IMG/VR virus record: IMGVR_UViG_3300006990_000192
Span: 1-21,835 of that record
Direction: 5' to 3' (one strand)
Length of the DNA stretch: 21,835 nt
Source of the DNA: a virus
The translations under genes and the position numbers were made by a program. Of the stretch, positions 6,111-13,868 are shown piece after piece (positions within the stretch are counted from its first letter, which is position 1; every line of letters begins with the position of its first letter). Under the pieces are notes generated by a model. The model saw only the letters and a list, made by a program, of their open reading frames with translations. It searched no databases and was not told the origin of the DNA.

Positions 6111-7105
6111 TGACTATTCCTGCTATATCATTGCCACAAATTGAATGTCCTGGCGTTTTATTACCAACGCCGGCAAATTTAAGAAACCTATTTGGTGGTT
6201 TGGCTACTCATGCTTATCGATATGAAATAGATAGTTTAAAAGATGAGCTTGAGCGTATACGTTCTTTATTAGATATATATGACCCAAATTTTGAGAAGAT
6301 AGAAATACCAGAATTAGAATGGGAAATCATGATAACACGATTATCATCAGAATATCCTATGTATATTCAACAAAAAATATTATCATTAATTAATGATTTA
6401 TTTCCAATTGATTTTAATGTTACAATACTTGGTATTCAAATTGACATATTGGAATTTTTGGCTAATCCAAATAGTGTTTTGGATAATATATCATTAGATG
6501 AAGTTGATAGTATCTATGATTTAATACCAAGTGAATATAAAGTATGGAATAAATTTGATACTGCAGATTTTAAGAAAGAATCAATACGAAATTATATTAG
6601 GTCAGAGGTCGCTAAGAAAATGAATTTATTAATGAGTGGTGGATTTTCAGGCCTTATTGATTTATTCGATGAAATATGGGATTCATTAGGGTTACCATCA
6701 TTTCCAGGATTACAAGATATTGATTTAGAAGCTCTAATAAGAGATAAAACACTAGAGGAATTAGAACAGGTTCAAATATTTGGATTTAGTTTATTAGATT
6801 TACTAGGTGGTAAATTTGATGATAGTGTAGAGATACCAGAGTTTCAAAAAGAAAGATTATTAAAAAGAGCAAGAGAATTTACTGAGGAATGGCAAACATA
6901 TTTGGTAAAATTATGGATGCAAAAGGTAACATCGTTTTTCGATGCAATTGGATTAGGTTCAATAACTCAATGGATTACATTTAATTTCTGTAATTACCTT
7001 ACATTGGTTGGGTTTCCAAAGACAATAGATTTACCAGATTCAGTACAAATATTAATTAACAATACAGAGAGTCCACTTCCAAATACAACGGAAACCTCTG
7101 ATTAA
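6110..7105 (+). CDS. Unrecognised virion protein encoded between spike and gp25
   Basis: A 331-residue acidic, mostly helical-looking protein that I cannot assign. Visible: a proline-rich N-terminus (MTIPAISLPQIECPGVLLPT), a helix with heptad character at about residues 37-60 (YRYEIDSLKDELERIRSLLD), an amphipathic segment around YPMYIQQKILSLINDLFPID, a Leu/Ile/Phe-rich middle (LGLPSFPGLQDIDLEALIRD) and a C-terminal WQTYLVKLWMQKVTSFFDA. It has no signal peptide, no clear membrane segment, no CxxC and no PAAR-like repeats. Its TAATG overlap with gp5 and position before gp25 point to a hub or inner-wedge role, or an assembly chaperone. Not T4 gp28 by anything I can see, but that cannot be excluded. 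Confidence 0.6.
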   Translation: MTIPAISLPQIECPGVLLPTPANLRNLFGGLATHAYRYEIDSLKDELERIRSLLDIYDPNFEKIEIPELEWEIMITRLSSEYPMYIQQKILSLINDLFPIDFNVTILGIQIDILEFLANPNSVLDNISLDEVDSIYDLIPSEYKVWNKFDTADFKKESIRNYIRSEVAKKMNLLMSGGFSGLIDLFDEIWDSLGLPSFPGLQDIDLEALIRDKTLEELEQVQIFGFSLLDLLGGKFDDSVEIPEFQKERLLKRAREFTEEWQTYLVKLWMQKVTSFFDAIGLGSITQWITFNFCNYLTLVGFPKTIDLPDSVQILINNTESPLPNTTETSD

Positions 7106-7109
7106 CTTA

Positions 7110-7117
7110 TATAAATA
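7110..7117 (+). promoter_or_regulatory. T4-type late promoter octamer TATAAATA, leaderless arrangement at gp25
   Basis: A perfect TATAAATA lies in the 17-bp gap before gp25. With the octamer at -13 to -6, +1 falls at 7123, exactly the A of the gp25 ATG. There is no Shine-Dalgarno sequence between the previous gene's stop and the ATG. It would also boost gp6, gp7 and downstream genes. Confidence 0.65.
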
Positions 7118-7122
7118 GATAT

Positions 7123-7572
7123 ATGGCAAGTTTAGTAGGTTCAGATAAAACAATTAAGGGTAATTTAACTCAGGCAAGAATTGTATCCAAGAAAAAACCT
7201 TGGAGAGATTTTGACTTAAATTTTGTACCGCATCCAGTACGAAAGGATATAACACCTTTAAAAGATGATAATGCAATAAAACAAGCAGTAAGAAATTTAC
7301 TGATAAGTAACTTTTTTGATAGACCATTCCAACCAGAATTGGGTGCTAATTTAAAAGGTCTACTTTTTGAACCGGCAGATTATATTACACGAATTGATAT
7401 TAAAGATGGAATACATAATGTTTTAACAAGGCATGAACCAAGAATACAGCTGTTAGGAATTAATGTTATCGATTTAGAAGAACAAAATTCATATCAGATT
7501 ACAGTTGTATTTAGAATAAAAGAATATGATACTGAGGAATCAGTAGAAATAGTATTAAGAAGGTTAAGATAA
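7123..7572 (+). CDS. gp25: Baseplate wedge protein gp25 (GPW/gp25 family)
   Basis: A 149-residue protein matching T4 gp25 (132 aa), P2 gpW and type VI TssE. Landmarks: WRDFDLNFVPHPVRKDITPL (residues 27-46), AIKQAVRNLLISNFFDRPFQ (51-70), PELGANLKGLLFE, and the family signature EPRI at 105-108. gp25 sits at the sheath-baseplate junction of the inner wedge and provides the seed for sheath polymerisation. The gp6 start codon follows the stop directly with no spacer, and AGAAGG near the gp25 end is the gp6 ribosome-binding site. The promoter octamer ends 5 nt before this gene's start. Confidence 0.9.
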   Translation: MASLVGSDKTIKGNLTQARIVSKKKPWRDFDLNFVPHPVRKDITPLKDDNAIKQAVRNLLISNFFDRPFQPELGANLKGLLFEPADYITRIDIKDGIHNVLTRHEPRIQLLGINVIDLEEQNSYQITVVFRIKEYDTEESVEIVLRRLR

Positions 7573-9471
7573 ATGGCAAATAATTTAAATGTAACAGAAT
7601 TAGATTTTGATGAAATAAAGCAAAATCTTAAAAATTATCTCAAACAACAATCAGAATTTAATGATTACGATTTTGATGGCTCTGGTATGAGTGTACTATT
7701 AGATGTTTTATCATATAATACACATTATAATGCCTTAAATGCTCACTATTCTCTTAATGAAGCATTCCTTGATTCAGCACAAATTCGTGGTAATGTAGTC
7801 ACAAGAGCAAAATTATTAGGATATACTCCAAGGTCCACATTATCTCCAAGAGCCATTGTTAATATTGTAGTACTTGTTTCTAATGCAGATGGACAAGCCA
7901 CACCTACTCTCACAGTACCTAGAGGAGCAAAGTTAAATACATTATTACCTAGTGATTCATCAGAATTTCAATATGTTGTTTTTGAGGAACAACAGGCAGT
8001 TGGAGTTGCTGTTGTTATTGAGAATGTTAATTATGTTCAATATGCATTTTCTAATGTAGTAATAGTTGAAGGTACAGTAAGAGAATTAAAATATAGGGTT
8101 GATAACGATATAGAAAATCAAAAATTTCAATTATCAGATTTTAATGCCGATACCTCAACATTAAAAGTAAGAGTACAAACAAACGAAGAAGAAGAAGCAT
8201 TTGATATTTTTACACCATTCGAATCATTAAGGAATGTTAATTCAGCAAGTAAAGTTTATTATTTACAAGAAAATGCCTCTGGTTATTACGAAATATATTT
8301 CGGCGATGGTGTTACAGGATTTAAGCCATCAAATAATAATATTGTAACAGTTGATTATATTATAACTGAAGGTAGAGAATCCAATGGTGCTAATACCTTT
8401 TCCATGGTAGATAACATTGGAGGTTTTTCAAATATAACAGTCACTACTGTTACGGCTTCAGTAGGTGGTGCAGACCAAGAAACACTTGAATCAATAAGAT
8501 TTAATGCACCGTTAACATTTACTACACAAAACAGAGCTGTAACATCAGAGGATTATGCAGCAATTATTAAAAAGGAATTTAGTAATATTGATTCCATATC
8601 AACATGGGGTGGAGAAGATAATGACCCACCAGAATATGGAAAGGTTTATGTTGCCGTAAAACCTTTACTTTCAGCATCACTTACTGAATCAGAAAAAAAT
8701 GATATTACTGGTTCGATATTAAAAGGTAAAAATGTTGTTTCAATAACACCAGAGATTGTTGACCCTAATTTTACAAATTTGGAATTAGATGTAAACTTTA
8801 AATATAATCCAAACCTAACAGACAGAAGTGCTGTTGAATTGGATTCATTAGTAAGAGATACAGTATCAGATTATAATTTTAATAACCTAAATAAATTTGA
8901 TGGTGTATTTAGACATTCGCAATTAACAAGAGCAATAGATAATTCTGACCCATCAGTATTAAATACAATTGTAAGACCAAGAATGTTTCAAAATATTACT
9001 CCGACACAGGACTCAAATGGAAATATGGAATTACAAAATTTTACCTTAACATTTGTAGCTCCAATTTATACATCAAGTGGTTCGATCACATATACATTAA
9101 ATTCATCTGCATTTGGATTGGCCACTGACCCTACAGGTGAATATTATTTTGGTGATATTGTAATAGCTGGTTCAGAAAATAGAAAAGTAATTATTTATAA
9201 AGTCGTAAACAATCAAAACATTATTGTTAATAATGATGCAGGATTAATTGAACCTAATATAGGAAAAGTTACATTACATAGTTTTAGACCTAATAATACA
9301 AATCAAATTAAAATAACAGTAATACCAAATACATTAGATTTAGCACCCAAAAGAGACCAATTGATTTCAATAGATACTAATTTCTTAAACATAACACCGG
9401 AAATTGATACCATTGCTGTTGCTGGTTCTTCTGGTTCTATTAATTATACCAATACATCAAGATTTAAATAA
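7573..9471 (+). CDS. gp6: Baseplate wedge protein gp6 (gpJ/TssF-like)
   Basis: A 632-residue protein, close to T4 gp6 (660 aa), the wedge component whose dimers form the ring that holds the baseplate together. The N-terminal signature runs MSVLLDVLSYNTHYNALNAH (39-58) and continues YSLNEAFLDSAQIRGNVVTR and AKLLGYTPRS, very characteristic of gp6. Other typical blocks are YYEIYFGDGVTGFKPSNNN (about 238-256), the TQNRAVTSEDYAAIIKKEF segment, and GKVYVAVKP. The C-terminal third (after about residue 490) is a separate beta-rich region. The gene ends in TAATG, overlapping gp7. Confidence 0.92.
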   Translation: MANNLNVTELDFDEIKQNLKNYLKQQSEFNDYDFDGSGMSVLLDVLSYNTHYNALNAHYSLNEAFLDSAQIRGNVVTRAKLLGYTPRSTLSPRAIVNIVVLVSNADGQATPTLTVPRGAKLNTLLPSDSSEFQYVVFEEQQAVGVAVVIENVNYVQYAFSNVVIVEGTVRELKYRVDNDIENQKFQLSDFNADTSTLKVRVQTNEEEEAFDIFTPFESLRNVNSASKVYYLQENASGYYEIYFGDGVTGFKPSNNNIVTVDYIITEGRESNGANTFSMVDNIGGFSNITVTTVTASVGGADQETLESIRFNAPLTFTTQNRAVTSEDYAAIIKKEFSNIDSISTWGGEDNDPPEYGKVYVAVKPLLSASLTESEKNDITGSILKGKNVVSITPEIVDPNFTNLELDVNFKYNPNLTDRSAVELDSLVRDTVSDYNFNNLNKFDGVFRHSQLTRAIDNSDPSVLNTIVRPRMFQNITPTQDSNGNMELQNFTLTFVAPIYTSSGSITYTLNSSAFGLATDPTGEYYFGDIVIAGSENRKVIIYKVVNNQNIIVNNDAGLIEPNIGKVTLHSFRPNNTNQIKITVIPNTLDLAPKRDQLISIDTNFLNITPEIDTIAVAGSSGSINYTNTSRFK

Positions 9472-12400
9472 TGGCACATAAAACATCATTATCACCAGGC
9501 GTAGTAGAGATTGATAAATCCACATTACACGATACAAAGGAAGATCTTAGGATTAACCAATTAATACCTGAAGATATACTTACAGATAAAACTCGTTTAT
9601 CAAACTTCTTAAATGCTTATTATGCATTTATGAATATGGACGAATTTATATATCAGGAAACAGAAACATTTAATGATATTGTTTTAGATGGTCTTGCAAG
9701 ATTTAGAATACCAGACCCTGATAATGAAAATGATAAATTTTTTACTGATGAAACTGGTGCTTCTTCAACTTTAATTTTAACATCACCAACCGGAATTGCT
9801 CCTGCTGAATTTACCTTTGATGCCTCTAGTAATGAAATAGTAGATGTAGGCAAAGTAGACGAAATTACAATGACAAATACTGGTAGTGGATATACAACTG
9901 CTACTGTTACTTTTTCAGCTCCTCCAGGAAACGGAATTACAGCAACAGGTACTGCAGTAATTACAGATGAGTCAATTACAAGTATTACAATTACAAATCC
10001 AGGTAATGGATATACTTCACCTCCTTCAATTACTATTACCGGCGATGGTAATAGTGCACAAGCAGAAGCAATAATTGCCTCAAATAATAGGTTAAAATTA
10101 TCCAATTTTCAAATTAATGCCTTACCTATAGGAACTTTAATTCAATATAGCCAAGGCGATGGTACACCAATTGGTGGATTAACAAATAATAATCTATATT
10201 ATGTTGTATCACAAACCAATGATGCAGTTCAATTATCAAATAGTTTAGGCGGAACAGCAATTACACTTACAGCACCAGGTACAGGAACTTTACATAAATT
10301 TAGAGGTACCGCACCAACAATGGAAATACCTTTAGATTCTGTTAATGTTGCCGTAACAAATGGTAATGAATTGCCGGGAACACTAGCTCAATCAACATCT
10401 GAAATAGGTAAAACCTTTACTGTAAATGGGTTAAGTTCATTTAATAATTATACTGCAAAATTAACGACAATATCTAAATATTGGGTAGGCCCTGGTCCAT
10501 CGTGGGTAATGAATAATATTGAAACTGCAATGGACATTGATAAAAATGAGCTTAATTATTTAGAACTCATGCAAAGAGAAATTGCAGCTGCGGTACCAAG
10601 AGATGTTACAGTTAATAAAAGAAACCTTTATAAAAGAATTATTGATTTTTATAAATTAAGAGGTAGTTCAGACTCCATTGAAATATTTTTTAGATTATTA
10701 TTTAACGATAGCGTAACTGTTGAATTTCCATTTGATAAAACATTAGTACCTTCATCAGGTAAATGGGACCAACCAGAAGATATATCTGCAATTTTATCTA
10801 GTGCAGTAAATAATACTTCAACTTTAATACTAAAAGAAGAAAATAATGCAATAGGATTATCATCTAAATTGGTAGTAGATTCAATTTATAATAAGGTTGA
10901 TGATATAAGAGTTACAGGTAATACTCCTGTTATAGATGGTAATGGTAATATTACTGGAACCCAAATTACCATTTCTAGGCCTGCACCCACATTATTTGAT
11001 GCTTCTGAAACATCAATTATTGATACAACGAATAATTCAATTAAACTTTCAAGTGATGAAATTATAAAATATCCTGTAGGTACAAAATTAACATATAGAA
11101 TTCCTACTGGTGGAACAGTTATTACTGGTTTAACAGATGGCGATGATTATTTTGTTGTTGCTATAGCAGGTAATAGTATTAAATTATCAACGACTGAAAA
11201 TGGTTCTGTAATTAATTTAACAGGACTTGGCGGAGAGGCCGAACATGAATTAATTCGTTATATAAAATTAGATGCTGATACAAATCTCAAATTTGTACCT
11301 AGAGGAACATATTTGGACCATAAAGGTTTTGTTTCATATGATATTAAATTACATGATAGTTTAAGATACCAAAGATTTAGTTACCTAATTAAAACAGGTA
11401 AAAACTTGTCTGATTGGGAATATACATATGATAAATTAGTACATCCAGCTGGGTTTGTATATTTTGCAGAAATATTAATTTTCTTAGAACTTGTTGATGA
11501 TACATTAACAGCAGAATTAAATAGAGCATCTATGCCATTTAAGCAACCAGGTGTTATCGGACCAGAGGATATTCCACTTCTTGTGCAAATGTTTGCCTCT
11601 CAGTTTTTACCTAATACAAATGCAAAAATACATAAATCAGCAACACTTTCACTATCATTAAAAAATGGTGAAATAACTGGATTTAATATTACAGATGGTG
11701 GAAGTGGTTATACTGCTGCGCCGACAATTTCAACTGCTGATGCTAATGATGTATTATTTACTCCTGCTAATTTAACTACAGCAATAACAAATGGTAGTTT
11801 AACTGGTATTACAATAGTAGATGGCGGTAAAGGCTATAATTCACCTACGGGTTTAGTTTCAGCACCAACAAGAATTGTTTTTGATGGCTCTAGTTTCGGT
11901 TTTGGTAACATAGTACATAATGATACGATTACTTTAACTGCGGCACAAGTATCATCATTACAAACAGGAGATATAGTTACATATGATTCTGGTGGTTTAT
12001 TATCAGTTGGTGGTCTTACCAATGGCGACTCATATACAATTTTAGACACGCCTTCATCTACAACTATAAGACTAGAGGACCCAAATAATCCAGGTAGTTC
12101 AATTACATTTGGCAATGCTGGTGGTGGTACAAATCACGGATTTACTGGAGAAACCGCAACGGTAACATTCACAAAAACAGATGGTAGATTAGAATCCATT
12201 TCAGTTGTGGAACCAGGATTTGGCTATACATCAACACCCGCAATTACATTTGCCGGTGTTGAACAATCACCAGGAAGCGGTACTGCTCCAGTTGCCTCTA
12301 TTGCACTTGACTCTTTAGGCAGATTAGATAGAGATAATATCACAATAACCAGCGAGGGTTCAGGTTGGTCATCTCTTTTTGGAACAGTAGCAGCCAATCC

Positions 12401-13856
12401 AAATAATGGAACAGTCGCTACTGTATCAACTGTAGGTTTAGCAGATAAAACATATAAAAGGACACCAAAAATAGTATTTTCAGAACCTACTGCAGTAGAT
12501 TCATCTGGTGAATTATTACCTACTAATGTTACAGCATCTGCTAAATTTTTGTTGGAGTCAACATCTATATCACACATAGAACTTACAGCACAAGGAAATA
12601 ATTATACTGCAGCTCCTAGGTTGTTTTTTGACCAACCATTTTACACTTATACAGCATCTCCTATTTTTACAGAAGGATTTGAAAATGCTACAGTTGCCTC
12701 AAATTTTGATTATAATACTTGGAATATTCATGCCAATGATGGTGGTAATAATAATGGGACACATACAGCCTCAATAGAAACAACTGAAGTTGATACTGGT
12801 GCAAAATCATTAAAAATCCAAACAAGTGCACTTGATACAAATCCAACTGGAACACTTGGTGGTGTTGGTTATCAGCTACAATTAGGTAATCCTGAATATA
12901 CTGAAAGACTGGTAAATAATACAGTAAGGGTAAAATGTAGAGCAAAAGCTGATTCATCAAATGGTGCAACATTCTTTGAAATGGGTTATTCAACAAGTCA
13001 ATATGGTAATTCAGGTTGGCAAAGAAATAATTTAACTACGGATTGGGCTGATTATGAATTTGAATATGATATATCAACAACAATTCCAACCAATGATGAT
13101 TGTGTAGCATTCCAGGGTGATGGTAATGATGGAATAGTTTATATTGATAATGTTTCAATTGAAATGAAATATGATTATCCAAGGGCAATTACAGAAATAG
13201 ATAATGGAAAGGTAATAAGTATTAGGTTATTACATTCTGGTTCTGGTTATAGAGAAAACCCTACAATTACATTTAATACGAGTGGCGGTGCAGGAGCCGG
13301 TGCACAAGCGTTTGCTTATCTAACTTCTAGTGAAATTAATGGTGTTAGTATAATAAATCCTGGTAATGGATATGCCTTTGACCCAACAATAAGATTAGGT
13401 ATTGCTGTACAAAATGAACAAAGAGTTGCAGAAACACCAGAAGTATTGGACATTCAATGCAATCATAATAATGTAAAGCCTATAATTGGTACCACAATAA
13501 ATCCAAAACAAAGTTCTGGTTCATTAAGAGGATATACATTATATGATAATCAAAGATTTGATACAGCAATTGATTCATTAGATGCATCATCTAATCCGGA
13601 TTTAACAATTACTGAACAAACACCAGTGGCGGATAAAATAGTTGCAGAACATAGAGTTCGAACTAAAAATCCTAATTTTAGAACCATAATAAATAATGGT
13701 TATATACAAAGGAAAGGTACTGAGAACTTCTTTACGAGCTCAAGACTTTATAATACTAACCAAACAATTGAGTTTTTAGGTAACAATACATTGGAAACTA
13801 TAGACTCAACCGTTATAAATAAATATAACACAAGTGCAAATGTGCACATAGAATAG
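9471..13856 (+). CDS. gp7: Baseplate wedge protein gp7, enlarged with beta repeats and a carbohydrate-binding-like domain
   Basis: A 1461-residue protein in the gp7 position (T4 gp7 is 1032 aa), the long wedge arm that contacts gp6, gp8, gp10 and gp53. The N-terminus (SPGVVEIDKSTL.., LSNFLNAYYAFMNMDEFIYQ) and the core around residues 335-420 (YWVGPGPSWV, KRNLYKRIIDFYKLRGSSDS, EIFFRLLF) and 605-700 look like the conserved gp7 body of marine T4-like phages. Added material: nine GxGY-type repeats (near 138, 178, 744, 786, 916, 963, 1042, 1257, 1298); three copies of a 60-residue module with a GGLT/TGLT core (218-277, 534-593, 829-891); and a jelly-roll-like domain at about 1064-1233. The C-terminal segment (1360-1461) lacks repeats. 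ATG overlaps the gp6 stop. Confidence 0.85.
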   Translation: MAHKTSLSPGVVEIDKSTLHDTKEDLRINQLIPEDILTDKTRLSNFLNAYYAFMNMDEFIYQETETFNDIVLDGLARFRIPDPDNENDKFFTDETGASSTLILTSPTGIAPAEFTFDASSNEIVDVGKVDEITMTNTGSGYTTATVTFSAPPGNGITATGTAVITDESITSITITNPGNGYTSPPSITITGDGNSAQAEAIIASNNRLKLSNFQINALPIGTLIQYSQGDGTPIGGLTNNNLYYVVSQTNDAVQLSNSLGGTAITLTAPGTGTLHKFRGTAPTMEIPLDSVNVAVTNGNELPGTLAQSTSEIGKTFTVNGLSSFNNYTAKLTTISKYWVGPGPSWVMNNIETAMDIDKNELNYLELMQREIAAAVPRDVTVNKRNLYKRIIDFYKLRGSSDSIEIFFRLLFNDSVTVEFPFDKTLVPSSGKWDQPEDISAILSSAVNNTSTLILKEENNAIGLSSKLVVDSIYNKVDDIRVTGNTPVIDGNGNITGTQITISRPAPTLFDASETSIIDTTNNSIKLSSDEIIKYPVGTKLTYRIPTGGTVITGLTDGDDYFVVAIAGNSIKLSTTENGSVINLTGLGGEAEHELIRYIKLDADTNLKFVPRGTYLDHKGFVSYDIKLHDSLRYQRFSYLIKTGKNLSDWEYTYDKLVHPAGFVYFAEILIFLELVDDTLTAELNRASMPFKQPGVIGPEDIPLLVQMFASQFLPNTNAKIHKSATLSLSLKNGEITGFNITDGGSGYTAAPTISTADANDVLFTPANLTTAITNGSLTGITIVDGGKGYNSPTGLVSAPTRIVFDGSSFGFGNIVHNDTITLTAAQVSSLQTGDIVTYDSGGLLSVGGLTNGDSYTILDTPSSTTIRLEDPNNPGSSITFGNAGGGTNHGFTGETATVTFTKTDGRLESISVVEPGFGYTSTPAITFAGVEQSPGSGTAPVASIALDSLGRLDRDNITITSEGSGWSSLFGTVAANPNNGTVATVSTVGLADKTYKRTPKIVFSEPTAVDSSGELLPTNVTASAKFLLESTSISHIELTAQGNNYTAAPRLFFDQPFYTYTASPIFTEGFENATVASNFDYNTWNIHANDGGNNNGTHTASIETTEVDTGAKSLKIQTSALDTNPTGTLGGVGYQLQLGNPEYTERLVNNTVRVKCRAKADSSNGATFFEMGYSTSQYGNSGWQRNNLTTDWADYEFEYDISTTIPTNDDCVAFQGDGNDGIVYIDNVSIEMKYDYPRAITEIDNGKVISIRLLHSGSGYRENPTITFNTSGGAGAGAQAFAYLTSSEINGVSIINPGNGYAFDPTIRLGIAVQNEQRVAETPEVLDIQCNHNNVKPIIGTTINPKQSSGSLRGYTLYDNQRFDTAIDSLDASSNPDLTITEQTPVADKIVAEHRVRTKNPNFRTIINNGYIQRKGTENFFTSSRLYNTNQTIEFLGNNTLETIDSTVINKYNTSANVHIE
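12660..13169 (+). other. Carbohydrate-binding / galactose-binding-like domain inside gp7
   Basis: Residues about 1064-1233 of gp7 break the repeat pattern. The segment begins IFTEGFENATVASNFDYNTW, passes SIETTEVDTGAKSLKIQ, VRVKCRAKADSSNGATFFEM and DWADYEFEYDI, and ends GIVYIDNVSIEM. This order (glycine-Phe-Glu opening, SLKIQ strand, a strand of the form VRVKCRAKA, a W-x-x-Y/F-E-F strand, and a terminal YIDNVSIE strand) is typical of CBM4/9/22-like jelly-roll modules. A sugar-binding role is inferred only; aromatic residues (Trp1084, Tyr1134, Trp1183, Trp1192) are available for a binding site. Confidence 0.6.
13814..13821 (+). promoter_or_regulatory. T4-type late promoter octamer TATAAATA upstream of gp8
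   Basis: A perfect TATAAATA inside the last codons of gp7, with predicted start near 13827. That gives a leader of about 42 nt to the gp8 ATG at 13869, with AGGA at 13858-13861 as ribosome-binding site. It is in-gene, so chance is more likely than for the intergenic ones, but position and spacing are good. Confidence 0.5.
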
Positions 13857-13868
13857 CAGGAAAATAAT

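Noticed and set aside
9653-10105. Minus-strand open frame of 150 codons within gp7
   Set aside because: Antisense to Gly/Thr-rich repeat codons, which generate long stop-free frames on the opposite strand; the low-complexity Val/Ile/Pro product looks like an artefact. The same applies to the antisense frames at 11834-12115, 12224-12577 and 12688-12996.
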